Shown here: piece after piece, positions 36,758-47,877 of the stretch
Position numbering within the stretch: the first letter of the stretch is position 1
How the letters are laid out: the number at the start of each line of letters is the position of its first letter
Assembly (NCBI RefSeq): GCF_003073045.1
Contig: NC_037600.1
Coordinates: 14,713,188-14,777,187, forward strand
Length of the DNA stretch: 64,000 nucleotides
Direction of reading: 5' to 3'
DNA from: Pomacea canaliculata
Lineage: Eukaryota; Mollusca; Gastropoda; Architaenioglossa; Ampullariidae
Program-made: the position numbers and the translations under genes
Notes under the pieces: model-generated
The model's input: only the letters and a program-made list of their open reading frames with translations
Told to the model about the DNA's origin: nothing
Database searches by the model: none

Positions 36758-39700
36758 CATGGTTAAAGTATCTTTTGGTTTGCCTACTGCTCAAGAGACT
36801 GATAAGAGTCTGCTCAAAGCCTGTCGAAAACTCATAACCCTGACCACAAATCAGCTGAATGGTAAGGAGAAGGATTTATGTCTCCATGTTTAGTATTCTT
36901 CCAGAAACTATTTCAAAATGCTGTTCTTTAAAATGGGCTTTTTTCTGTCAGCTAACTATATCCACTCTAACACTTGCTTTTTGCAAGCTGTCTTTCTTCC
37001 CTGGATGTTTATCTTTTTTCCTTCTTTTTTAGTTTAGTTTATTGTGCTAATGAAGTACTGACTTAAAATCAACCACATCTTCGTCATATTTTAGTTGCAT
37101 GTATCTTTGTATTTTGTTTGTGTTGATCACTGTTATCATCCTACACAGTGTCAATGAGTACGGAACAAACAATAGTGGACAAGATCTTGATGGACTGTGA
37201 GCATTTGAGAACATCCCTGGTTGGAATAGTGGATGGTGAACACATCAGACATTTTTCAGGTGAGCTGTCAATGGCTATCTCTATAGAGAGCACTTACGAT
37301 GGGACACAACCCACTTCCACTTGCGGAATAACAGACTAGTTTTTAATCAATCTGAGTCGGGTGTTTCTCTCTGTATCCCCTAAATAAGGGATAATATTCT
37401 AAAGACCACTTGCATAGACAATAGAATAGACAATAAGTTGTGCTGCATCTTGCTCATCAGCTGTGTTCAGTTGCTGAAACTGTTGTGCAAACATGTGCCT
37501 TCTTTGATCAAAAAGAAGGTCTGTTGTGGTGATTCATGATCTTTGATATTTGCACATTATGTTTGCTGTTGTATATAAAAATTGTTTGTATTTATAACAA
37601 ATTTCTGTATGCATTGTTTAGTGATGTTTTGTCAAACTTTGCCATTTACAAATGATCAGTTTTTATCCTGACGGTACTGACTACTTGACATTTTCCTTGC
37701 TGATGGTAGAGACATCTTGACATTTTCTTTATGTCATCTCGCCTGGAAGTTCTTCAGTTTTTGGTTACAAAATCAAAATCTTAATCTCCCGTAAGTACAT
37801 TATTTTCCAGTGTCACTTTCTTACCACATTCCAGGCAGCCTTGAAGGGCCTGATATGGCTTGTGCTGCTGTGCAGCTGGTAAGTGGATTGCAGCTGCTTG
37901 CTTCTCACTGCTCTCTCTGGGCCTCCACTTTGGACCACAACACTCCAACACTACAGGATCTTATTGGTCGCCTTACAGAGCATATCCGTATTATTGGCGT
38001 TCATGTGTCACATTTTCTGCAGGTGAGGTGCAATCTGTTTTACAGGTGGTGTAAGAGAGACCTCTAAGCAACTTGCTAACAATTAAAGTCCTCAGGAGAA
38101 TGAGTGTTGGTAAAAGTGGATCGTTCTTGTTTCTAAGTGTATCTATAAATCTTTGTACTTGGAAATAGCTGATGTAAGGTCTTGTTATCATAATTTGCTG
38201 GATTTCTGTTCATAGGCTTCCGTTTCCTTCATTTTAGAGAGTTAGTTCAAATTACATGTGTTAAGAATACTTAACTGGCTTTCTTATGCAAGCATTTTTT
38301 GGGTTTTCTTTTTACCCTTAGCATATTTATTTAATAATAACCAGAATACATATTAAATGCAGTATTCCAGCAAGACCCATACAAAACAACATGACTAAAT
38401 AATGAAATGAATGTGCAACACACACATTCACACTCACACACTTACCCCAAACCCACCCCACACACTCACCCACTCCATAATCGTAATCTGTTTTGAAGAT
38501 TTTTACATTTGCTTTTTATGGAAAATAGCTTCTTACCATGCCTAACCCTGTCTGTAGGGCTGTGAGACCGACCTGACCAGCCTGATTCATGAATCAGCAG
38601 CTAAGATCACAGATGAAATTATCCGTCTTTGCCACACATGTGGGGAGCTAGCATTAGCTACAAAAGCCAAAGTTCTGTGTCTTGAGCATACTTTGGATGG
38701 AAGTGTTGCTTGCACAGCTTCAGGGCAGGTTAGACTGTCTCTAGATTTAAACATAGTGTGCATGTAAAAGATATGATAGCAGGAACAATGGATGGGTAAA
38801 GGATCTTAATGATTTTTAGGGTTCTGAAACCTGCTACTTGTTTTGAGACTTGATCTTTATCTCTTTGGTGTATGGTCTGCCATTGTCATTGTTAAAACTA
38901 GATATGATGCTCATCTAATTTTTAAAAAAAATCTGGTTAGTGATGAAAAGCTCTTTTTTTAAGTAATTTCAATCAACTTGTGAGTGCATACACATGTGTG
39001 TGTGTGATTTTGTTGCCATTCTGTAACCCTTGGATACTTAGAAGTTTCTGCATGCATGGCAGAAAGACAAAATTTGAACTCCTGCCCCTTTCCTTTTTTT
39101 TAAAGCTGAGTACTGAGGTATGTCAGGCATTCCTGAAAGGCTGTGACAATTTGCTGGATCGGACGCTTCAAGGAGGCCTGAAGACACTTGAAGATTGTGA
39201 GAACAAAGCTCAGTACCTAACTAGTGCCTCCTCAGTCAAGGTAAACACTGCCAATTGCTTATACAGAAATATTCTGATTAAGAGCTGCTTCCTGCCATTT
39301 TCCTTTATAAGGCTAGTAAATACAATCACTTGATTTTGTTTTCCTTGATCTCCAACCTTTCAAAGTCTAGTGTGTGTGTTGCATTGCAGCTGCCTTCCAT
39401 TTTGGCAAATGTGTTCCATTGTTAATGGTTGTGGTAACTGATCAATTTTTGTGTAGGACCTGGCTTCGGTTGCTCAGCATGTTGAACAGACTTTGGCCAG
39501 TACCAAGACCCTACTTCAAACTTGTCAGGAGGTACAGGTTAGTGGACACATTCTTATGCAACTCTTTTTTCTATAGTGCTTATTGTAGTTCTTTATGTGC
39601 TTTCACTAGTTTTAGCTTTAGAAAAAAATGCTTTACAGTGCATTCCAAAGTAGCATATATGTAAATGGGCATCCACAAACCCAGAAAAATTGCATTAAAT

Positions 39701-41561
39701 AATATTTATTTAAAAAGCTTTATTCATTTTTTTCTCTCTTGTATCTTGCAAAACTCACGCTTAAATATTAAACTTGCTGACAAACCATAATCAAGATTCT
39801 TTCACCTTTGAGCTCTGCTGATCTGTAACTGCTTGTCAGTTCTTGCCATAACATCGCATTGCTTTGTAGGTGGAGGTGGGGATAAGCTTTCATGATGGAA
39901 GTATCTGCTTGGACGTTGAAGTAGCTGAAAAGCCTGTGAGCAATCCCTTTTATCACCAAAGCTACCAGCGTCTACAGTCCCTGCTGACACAGGTGTCAAA
40001 CCTAGCAGAGACAGCCAGTTTGCTAGTGCAGTATACAAAACCAGCTTTGAAAGGTATGGTATGTGCACCAGATGTCAGGCCTAGCACAAACAGCCTTGTG
40101 CCTAGTGCATGGTGTGCAGTCATCGAAATTTCTATCCTATATTATAAACGTTTTAGCCAACCATTCTAATCCCAGTTTGCTAGTGAATAATGTAGAAATG
40201 GTTGTGAAGGGTAGAGTACCTGCTACATAGAAATGATAAAATATTACTGCCACTCAAAGGTCTTTTGACAGAAAAGAAATTTCTGGATGCTTGTATACAG
40301 GTACCTTCGTAGCTTGTAACAATTTTGTAATCTTTTACTGACAGAAAATGTCCAAAGTAGTGTGTTTGTGCTTGCTTGCGTGTGTGAGTGTATCACAGTG
40401 AAAACGATCTATTAGCATTTATGTATAAACTTACTGTTATTATGGTTAAGTGTTCAAAAATCTGAAGATTGCTAACAATGATACAAGATGTGTGGCCCTA
40501 CATTCTTAGCCCCAAAAATACAAGAACAAGGGGACAGTTATTTCAAATGCTTCAAAGGGATTTACAATAAATACTCATTTTGATCACACCACTCCTTACT
40601 GCCCCTTCCTGATACAAAGCTTCTAAACACATTAAAATAAAGACGCTGTCCTCTGTTTTAAGTGTCTCAGTGTTTTTGTCCCCTCCTACCTATCGAAAAC
40701 ACACTACCTTGTTTTCTCTGACAGTCTTAGACTTTGCAATTTTCTGGTCCACATTTTATTTCTCTAGTCCTCTCACCTGGAATAAACTCCATATTCACCA
40801 AAAACCTACTCTTCCTTAACAATTACCTTCTCCTTCCCCACTCCCTAAGAGTTTATGTTCATGTGCATGCATGTGTGTTCACAAATTCTTTTCTGTGTGT
40901 GCCATGTGTGTAGTAAGAACGGGTGCTCTATAAATATCTTTTCATCATCATCATCTGAAATAAAGACTAGTTTTATTCTGCTTCCAGATGCATTTTTTTC
41001 AAGCGTGTTTAAATAATTTTTCAACTAAGAATCTAACATCTGATATTTTTAGATTTTGAACTTATATCCACTTTTGTTGGTTTGGTCACATTTTCTTAGA
41101 AAGTAAATTATTATATATGTTGATACCTAGCAATACCAACATACTTATGCATTTATTTGTCCCTGCCTTTCCCTGATTCTATTTCAGGAGACAGGTGCAA
41201 CCTTCAGCAAGTCCAACGCTGTGCAGAACTAATTCAGAAAGTAGTCTTGCAGCTTATGAACACTTCCAGATCTGACTCCTCTTCAGCCTTTTCAGACAGT
41301 CTCTTAGGATCTTCTGTCTCACCTCAAAAAGTAAGAACCACAGTCCTTCACAGCTGGCAGTCATCTTTTTCAGACTCTGCCTCCATTTTTTCCGAATCCC
41401 AGGCAGAGAGACTGAATGATGCCACAGAAGAAGTGCTATTAGCCAGCAGGTTGCTAGCAGAACATGTGCAGAAAGTTGAACACTGCAGAAATGGTCTCCC
41501 CAATCCCCTACACCAGACAATTTCTGCTAAAGCTCACGGCTCAGTTTTAAGTGCGTCATGA
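24308..41561 (+). CDS. KIF14: KIF14-type kinesin (mitotic / cytokinesis motor), 31 coding exons, 1550 aa
   Basis: KIF14 is a microtubule motor of the kinesin-3 group acting at the central spindle and midbody in cytokinesis, where the vertebrate protein binds PRC1 and citron kinase. The spliced product (4653 bases, every junction in phase) has a 232-residue N-terminal extension, a motor domain (about 233-580), a coiled neck, an FHA domain (about 690-790), coiled coils and a helical C-terminal tail, the same order as human KIF14 (1648 residues). Alignment with the human protein is continuous from VTVAVRVRP to the C-terminal region. The ATG at 24308 (GAGAGGATGG) is the first in frame. Exon coordinates are listed in the three sub-entries. 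Weak acceptors: exon 6 (TTTAAAG) and exon 24. Confidence 0.95.
28242..28461 (+). other. probable U12-type (minor spliceosome) AT-AG intron in KIF14
   Basis: The exon ends ACTCAG and the intron opens ATATCCTCT, 8 of 9 bases to the U12 donor RTATCCTTT. Near the end lies GACCTTGAC, 7 of 9 to the U12 branch site TTCCTTRAC, with its A 11 bases from the 3' end, within the usual U12 distance. No GT donor gives the required reading LSTLRYARQAR. The intron ends in AG instead of AC, a known U12 variant. Confidence 0.8.
29541..29911. mobile_element. hAT MITE, 371 bp, in KIF14 intron 12
   Basis: The termini are CAGTGGTTCTCAAAGTGTGG and the inverse of CAGTGGTTCTCAAAGTTTTT. A perfect 8-bp target duplication AATTAGAG flanks it (29533-29540 and 29912-29919). 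No transposase is present. Inside, AGGCCTTGGTGGTCCGCCAT occurs twice in tandem (about 29808-29860). The exact duplication suggests fairly recent insertion. Confidence 0.92.
31815..32069. repeat. 33-bp minisatellite in KIF14 intron 16
   Basis: The unit AATGGCATTAATAAGTTATT then GGGTAATTATTAT repeats at 31839, 31872, 31905, 31938, 31971 and 32004, with diverged copies at each end (CATTAGACAATCATTTTTT, CCATTAGACAACAATTTT). The six central units are almost identical. It ends about 60 bases before exon 17. Confidence 0.95.
33331..33371. repeat. poly(T) run of about 41 bases in KIF14 intron 19
   Basis: An uninterrupted T tract preceded by T-rich sequence from about 33285. It could be the A-tail of a minus-strand retroposon, but no body is recognisable beside it. 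Confidence 0.9.
34640..34885 (+). mobile_element. LINE 3' fragment in KIF14 intron 20
   Basis: The plus-strand frame gives [40 protein letters not shown], then after a stop [13 protein letters not shown] and an A-rich tail. This is the usual C-terminal end of non-LTR reverse transcriptase ORFs (GRPR-x-TWRR then VAALC). It is the same protein region as the fragment at 17.4-17.7 kb. Confidence 0.8.
35289..35545 (+). mobile_element. tRNA-derived SINE in KIF14 intron 21
   Basis: TCTAGTGGCACAACGGTTAG resembles a tRNA 5' half with A box, and GGATTCAGATCTC a degenerate B box about 45 bases on. The body runs to about 35540 and ends at a T-rich stretch. Confidence 0.55.
36711..36758. repeat. (GT)n microsatellite next to the KIF14 exon 24 acceptor
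   Basis: Two GT runs interrupted by GCACGCAC end 10 bases before the acceptor GGTTAAAG at 36768, taking the place of a normal pyrimidine tract. Confidence 0.92.
40600..40965 (+). mobile_element. degenerate LINE 3' end in KIF14 intron 30
   Basis: Frames read [12 protein letters not shown] and [17 protein letters not shown], like the 'sFs-P-x-x-WN-x-LP' C-terminal region of non-LTR reverse transcriptases. It ends with GGGTGCTCTATAAATATC then TTTTCATCATCATCATC, a CTATA-trinucleotide tail as at 14.65 kb. It is old and disrupted. Confidence 0.5.
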
Positions 41562-42209
41562 TGCTGATGTACCCAGCAACAGCTTTCTTCATAATCATTT
41601 TAATGCAGTCTTCTCGATGTATGCTGTTGCTAGGAGGCATTGATGTTTGATGGAGTAGAGCTCTAAACACTTCTAAGATGTTCTAAAATCTAAAGAATAT
41701 CCATTTCCAACATTTCTCACCAGTGAAGTTTAGAGAAAGAATGTGATATAAAGAGGCTATCAACAAACAACATTATTTAAAATTAGCTTGTATTGTATTG
41801 ACTCTCTGTCATCTTAATGTGAAAATGTTAAAAATATGAATACCAGAAATTTTACATTATGACTACACCCTTATCAATTCATTTGAATTTATGCACAAAA
41901 ATACTTATGTTTATTGCATCATTGCTATTTGATATTTATTTTCTGGGCTTTATTTGCAAAGTTAAATTTCAGCTTCAGTGCCAATAGAACAGATGATGTA
42001 CTGTTTGTGCAATGGTGTTGGCTCACTATAGCTTGTGATGCTTATGCTGTAAGATTTTAGAGCTGATTGTGTGTGTACACATTTGTAGACATTGTTTTTG
42101 TTTTTTTGGTTTTTTTGAACCATCACAACCTGAACAAACCTTTTCATATTGTTGTAAGCAAAGTTACTTCGTGTATAATGTACAATATAATGATACTGAA
42201 CTACTGAGC

Positions 42210-42523
42210 AATAAACTTGTGACTGTTATGGACATGACGAATGCACTCACATTCTGTTTATATAAATTTGATGTTGATAATACTTATTTTGATGCTACTG
42301 TCTTCAGAAAAAGGAAAAGAAAAAATGCAATAAGTGCACCTATTTTTTACTTTTATCTCTTTTAGATCTGACAACAGTTTTAGTTACGCTGATATGAACT
42401 TTGTGTATTCTACTGCACATTGCTTCTCTCTTTTGGCAAATCATCATTGCTGTGTTTCTCTGTCCATTTGACTGTTGTTGCTCTCACACCTTTTCCCTAG
42501 CGGACATGAAAGTTAAGAATAAA
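42210..42523 (+). terminator. KIF14 polyA signals
   Basis: AATAAA at 42210-42215 and again at 42518-42523, 650 and 960 bases after the stop codon, so the 3' UTR probably ends near 42235 or 42545. Confidence 0.5.
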
Positions 42524-42549
42524 GGTGTTCTATATGCTATTCAGTGAAA

Positions 42550-45500
42550 ATAATCTTTGAATTTAAAGATATGCATATTTATATTTGAAACCAATGAGAT
42601 AATTTATGTACATAAACAGTTACCTAGATTTCATGAAAAGTACCATAATTCAAAACATTTCATCTCCTTTCACATGTATATACATATATTTATCAAGCTT
42701 CTTGTCTTAAAGGAGATAATTGATAATCATCACTTTCGGTCAGCATTGTTCATGATGAGGCCCTTTAATCCTCGTTTTAAATACTTTCCTGCTTTCCCAC
42801 AAAGAGACAAACTTTTTTCTACCTTTCTTTCCATTCGCAGATAAGATAAATTGCTGAACAAGATTTCACATGCTGGGGTAGGACATTGCTTGGGCCTATG
42901 ATTTTCCATTCTTTCCCTATCTTAATTGCAACCTTTTGTCTTTATTGCGCCATCCCAGTGATCCTATCGGCTTTTGATGCCCTGCCGTCCAAGTCAATTT
43001 CTTCAAATTGCTTCATCTCACCTCTCTTTGCACTTGATTTCTGTTTGCCACAGCATCATTCATTTGCTGTTTTTTTTTTTTTTGTTTTTTTTTTATTTCT
43101 TCATTGTGTGGCTAACTGTCAGCTCATTTTTGCACAGTCTTGTGTGCTCTACATATTGGTTTGCCTCCACACAGGAGAATGCGCTCTGCAAATTCAGTTA
43201 TTTTTAGTTTCAGGCAGCAATAACCCTTAGACACCTTTAGAACTATATCCTAATGCTACATGGAACAAACAAACAAAAATCCTGGAACTGTTTTTGATGT
43301 GTTTCAATAAAATATTTATCATAGATCTTTAAAGATTTTGTGGAGAAAAGTTTGGTCTCAGACCTCTAATCAACTTGGTCAGAAAAAAATTGCTTCCTTG
43401 GTATGTTTGTATTCTCAGTGGGGTTGGTAGGGGGAAGAAATTAATAGGAAAGTTTGCAGGAACTAGAACACCTAAGGGAAAACTCAAAGACCAGAGAGAT
43501 GTTCCCTCAAGACAAGATTTAAACTACTTAAGATGCTCATTGTAGCTCAGAAAAGAAAAAGTAGGTTGTCTTCAGCCACACAAATTTGTGTACGTTGAAT
43601 ACCAAAGAACTTGAAAACTTGCCTAAGTTAGTTTTTTTTTTGGTTTTGTTTTGCTAGTAGTTTCTGAATGTTGCATAACATATCAAGCTAGAGACTGGTT
43701 TATCCCATAAACCACTTATCTTTTTACTAAAAAAAAAAAAAAACGTTCTGCTAAAAGAAAAAAAAAATTGAGGAAAAGAAATGAGCCACATCTGATTTTC
43801 CAATCTAGATTTCTGATTTCCCACACAAATTTCAGCAACCTGTTTAAGAGAAGGGGGGAAACACTGTTGTTAAGTGGCCATACAGAATATGATTGAATGT
43901 GACAGTCATAGCTGGGCACTCCTTTCGGACTCTTTGAGCCATGGGTACCTTTGCAGCCCCCTGCTACCACACAGAACTGAGACAGAGTTGCATTTATGTT
44001 AAATAGCTGTTTACAATGACTGCAAACGAAATTTTGACTTTTTAACCTCTAAAAACTCGCGAATCCACCAAAATGAGATAACTGAGAGGGGACGTAGCTG
44101 AGAGATTAACCAGTCTGCTTTCATTCTAGGAACCATGACTTCAAACGTCTATAAATTCAATTCATTTATTTATATGTTGAAATAAAGCTCTTAAATTCAA
44201 TATGATAATGCTTTTCTTTGTGGTTTTTGCTTTTACTTGGTCATGCTAATTCTGCTATTGTTGCGCTTAACCAAAGATTTATAGGAAACCAATTCTCCAG
44301 TTAAAAGCAATCAATAGGCATTTTGGACAAAGACGCTTGGGAGTATTTATATTTTTGAACGTGATTTCTGCAAAATGTAGCCACAAAGTGCAACCAGTCG
44401 GTCACAATAATATAAACACGTGATTTCTGCAAAGGTTAATGAAGCACAATCCACTGATGTTCGCTAAAAAGCGACAATAAAAGTGGGCGGTCATTTCACC
44501 ATATTTTCTCCAGAAAATCGTAATATAGGGTAAACGCCCGGCCATTTTAACATGCACTTCATTTTATTTTTTCAACATGCAGCTTCTGTGAAAAGTAATA
44601 GAGCTTGAACTGTCTGTTGAGGGGATTTAATAGGGAAGGAGGTTTCACGTTGTACTTATATATAAAAGTACATCTATCGATGCTGATAAGCAAACATTAA
44701 GAGAATGGGCTGCAGCAGCTTTTGGGTACTTAAATGTATTTGGCGTAGCAAATTGACCACTTATTTGATGGGAATGGTCATGGGCAATGATGTGACATGA
44801 TGAATATTCAAACCACTATAACCAAAGCAATAGTGTGACAAACATTCAAACCATTTTGTGATGTCTTCTGTTTAGCAGTCTTCAGTCTCTTGCATTTGCT
44901 GATATTTAGCTGCTGTAAATATTGGTTGACTTGGAGAAGGGGTGTGCATGCATGCATCACAAGAGTTGCTACTCCTAAAATCCAATTCACAACACAATCA
45001 TATTTCTACAGGAAAAACTGTTTCTACTAATACAGTAGTCCATTTCTTCACAGCTATCCTCTGTGAGAATACTAGAAGGAAGCCTGTATAAAGGGTAGAT
45101 ATGCCGGACGCAGTTTATTTCTCCTGTCTTTTCGATGTAAACAAAAAGAGCATCAAATTGAAAAATTTGGGGAACATAATTACTTTTTCATAAAAAATTA
45201 CCATGATATTTCTATTTAGACTGAGGAAAAGAGTGAGTTTTGAAGATTTCTACACAGTATTTTAAATCACATCAAAACACAGCAATATACAATGACCTGG
45301 TCTTATTTCATTTGGTTTATTCTGAGCTATTTAAAAGCTTGAAAGACTTAAGTAAAGATGGCTAGAAAAACATATCGGGAAATTATGTATTCCATAAAAT
45401 ACTGCTTAATCTGCTTTTTATTTTGCCTTCTACTGGCTCAACATCTTGCTACGTTCTGACATTTTGTCACATCTGTAGTGTTTGTGCAAGCCCCCAGGAT

Positions 45501-46300
45501 CTAAGCATCCAATTCTTATTTGCCAGAGGTCCATGAAACCCTTGTACAGATACCAGGCAATTTACAAAGACTATCCCAATGTTCCCGTCACCTGGTACAC
45601 ACAACACACCTGTAGCCATATATTTTGCCACTTCTGGTCCTCTTTGGTTCACACACTGTGCATGTGCAGTTTGGTTCACACACTGTGTACATAAGTGTTT
45701 TATTGGAGTATCTGGAGGACCTTTTCCATAATCTATGCAAGTTGCTGATTACACTCCAGAGGAGGCGAGCGACTATAATGTTCATGAGGATATAAAAGAA
45801 AAAAAGGAGAGTAAAAAGTAGGTTATCCCCACCACGATGAGGCTTTAGACGAAGCATATAGCTGGTGACGCACACCTATTGACAAAGAAATGACAAAGAC
45901 TGAGTATGAATAATCACAGAAACTAGGAAGAATATGAAAAAAAACCCACAAACAATAGAATTAAGTCATTCTCTTATAATCATTATATTCTTCAAGAAAA
46001 ATAGGTTGAACCTTTCATAAAAAAAGGTTACTGGTATGAAAAAAAGAATGCACTCACATGCTATAGTTATCAGTAACATGCATGTAGCACTGTTTGTTGA
46101 ACATTTAAACTATTGTTTTTTAATGCAGGAAAACAAAATAATGAAGAACAGCATTAACTTCCAGCATGAACACCTGCTAGATCGAGATGTGTGTTACCTC
46201 AACATTCAATGTTGGGACCCACATTCTAACAGTCTTTTGTTTAAAATATTTTATCCTTCAGTTTGTCATGGAATCTTTTACTGGCAATTTTTATGATGAG
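42550..46300. other. intergenic, no supported gene
   Basis: AT-rich sequence with poly(T) near 43070-43094 and poly(A) near 43729-43770. Protein-like scraps on the minus strand (45875-45588, and GFMDLWQIRIGCLDPGG near 45510) could not be joined into a convincing gene. Confidence 0.45.
44088..44165 (+). mobile_element. SINE-like tRNA head
   Basis: GACGTAGCTGAGAGATTAAC and, about 40 bases on, GACTTCAAACGTC resemble the A and B boxes of tRNA-derived SINEs. An ATTCATTTATTTAT tail follows. Confidence 0.4.
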
Positions 46301-46319
46301 TCATTATATCGGATAAATT

Positions 46320-46448
46320 TCATTTATAAATTTGAAAAAGTGATTGTACCTGCTGAGTGGTTAAAATTAGTAGTGGTCCTGTTAGCAGGGCAGCTAGTAC
46401 ACCATATAAAACTTTGCAGCGCTTTGATGATGTCTTGCGCCGAACCAT
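46320..46448 (-). CDS. candidate first coding exon with N-terminal membrane anchor
   Basis: The minus-strand ATG at 46448 opens MVRRKTSSKRCKVLYGVLAA then LLTGPLLILTTQQ: a basic head and one hydrophobic segment, as in type II membrane proteins or the first helix of a multi-pass protein. CAG|GTACAA at 46350 could be a phase-0 donor; otherwise the frame stops at 42 residues. A promoter-like CRE pair lies 1 kb upstream. No following exon could be confirmed and no family is recognised. Confidence 0.3.
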   Translation of the reverse strand: MVRRKTSSKRCKVLYGVLAALLTGPLLILTTQQVQSLFQIYK

Positions 46449-47479
46449 TTTGAGCAAGCGGCCTTCTGGTATCTAGAATCCCTGGAAAAAAAAACCCAAC
46501 AGTTTCCAGTTCTTTTGGCAGTGATTTAAAAGGTACTTTTCTCTTTCATCTTGTGCGGCATGCATGGATCATAAAAACTGTTCAAACATTACCATTGTCA
46601 AATTTCCGCAGGCCAGGTAATTCTGTCTAAAGCTTTGAGTTCTAATGCGTTGTTTTCTTGAAAGAGAAAAGATTTTGCTGATTTTCCCTCTCTTTTGCTG
46701 TGGGTGTTCTGGTGTGGCGATGACCCTCATTGAAGTCACAGCTTTTAAGAGATGTGTGGAATTTCGGCAGCCATTTCTTGATCTCATGCACATCTACGAA
46801 GGGACCACCTCTGAGCTGAATCTGGACCAAATTCAAGTTGTGATTATGGCCAAAAAACGCAAATTAGTGCCTCATCAAATTTAATCATCTTTTTGACACA
46901 GAACATTGCTGATGGAGTATATTCCAGTGTCCCTCGTTATTTGGACTTACTTGGTATTCATGTAGACTGACCATTATTCATGTTTGTCTGGAATGAAGTC
47001 TCTGCTATGGTAAGCAAGCACACATGAGGAGACAATAAATTATAAGGCAGAATTTTGCACGTGAGTTTTACAGACTTTTCTAGATACTCTGTGTGTGTGT
47101 ATAAAATTTCACCATCTTGCTAAATAGACAGACAGAGGCGTGTATGCCCAATGAGAGCTTCATTGGACAAGAAATACAGCTCTGAATTTCATTATCTTGA
47201 CTCACTTATCCTTTTCTCCCTAAAGAAGTTTCATATTCTTTCACTCTTCTTTTTGGGAACGGCGTGTCCTACAGACGCCAATTTCAGTTTCACGCTAACC
47301 ACCCACCCCAATCTTTAAACCAAACCAAAACATTCAAAACGAACCTTCTCCTTCCATTCTACATGCGGAAATGGCTCTGACCTGTTAGCAAGCCAGACTG
47401 TACTCCCAGACTGTATGTCCTTGTTGACAAGAGGCCTATAATGACGACACTCACAACAACACGCGTGCGTAAAATGAAA

Positions 47480-47530
47480 TGACGTCACGATGCTGTGACG
47501 TCACCTTGTCGCCAGCCTGCGGAAGTGGGG
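47480..47530. promoter_or_regulatory. tandem CRE palindromes with an ETS site
   Basis: TGACGTCA occurs twice, at 47480-47487 and 47496-47503, 16 bases apart, followed by CGGAAGT at about 47520. This is a strong CREB/ATF-type promoter or enhancer signature. The nearest candidate transcript is the minus-strand exon at 46448. Confidence 0.5.
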
Positions 47531-47681
47531 TTGGGGTGGGGAGAGGAATGGTCGTCCAACCAGAGAGGATCAACTACTTACAATGCATGCTGCGTGCACT
47601 GGATATACTTCAGTTTTACTGACCGGTTGGTGCAAGTCCGTCCCAAGCCCAAATATCAGCTGGTGTGTATATAGTCTAGAC

Positions 47682-47869
47682 CAGACCTGGGCAAAGGCCG
47701 GCCCGCGGGCCGGATCCGGCCCGCCTCCTGTCTCTGACCGGCCCGCCCGCCAGTATATATCTTATATAGACAGTATTGGGTAAAACTGAGTTAACTATAT
47801 AAGTCCGGCCCTCTAAAACAATCCCAATTTCTCATGCGGCCCCTTGGGAAAATTAATTGCCCACCCCTG
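47682..47869. mobile_element. hAT MITE, 188 bp
   Basis: Starts CAGACCTGGGCAAAGGCCGG and ends with the inverse of CAGGGGTGGGCAATTAATTT, both hAT-type ends. The 8-bp target duplication GTCTAGAC is perfect (47674-47681 and 47870-47877). There is no coding capacity; the left half is very GC-rich (GGCCCGCGGGCC palindrome). Confidence 0.9.
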
Positions 47870-47877
47870 GTCTAGAC

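Larger units (their letters stand above)
32811..41561 (+). other. KIF14: KIF14 exons 18-31: coiled coils and tail
   Basis: Exons: 32811-32897, 33200-33265, 33804-34043, 34927-35085, 35856-35953, 36198-36283, 36769-36861, 37149-37259, 37835-38022, 38558-38728, 39106-39240, 39457-39537, 39870-40053, 41188-41561. Recognisable human matches include [29 protein letters not shown], and a Cys-containing helical part ([20 protein letters not shown]). Exon 26 has a second in-frame acceptor at 37810 (24 bases longer). Exon 29 could instead end at 39531. The C-terminus is Ser-rich and less conserved. Confidence 0.88.

Noticed and set aside
45467-45875. Minus-strand frames VCVTSYMLRLKPHRGGD and GFMDLWQIRIGCLDPGG as possible further exons of a claudin-like membrane protein
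   Set aside because: Splice phases do not join to the 46448 exon or to each other, and an in-frame stop precedes the second piece; the resemblance to a claudin-type W-x-C motif is too slight.
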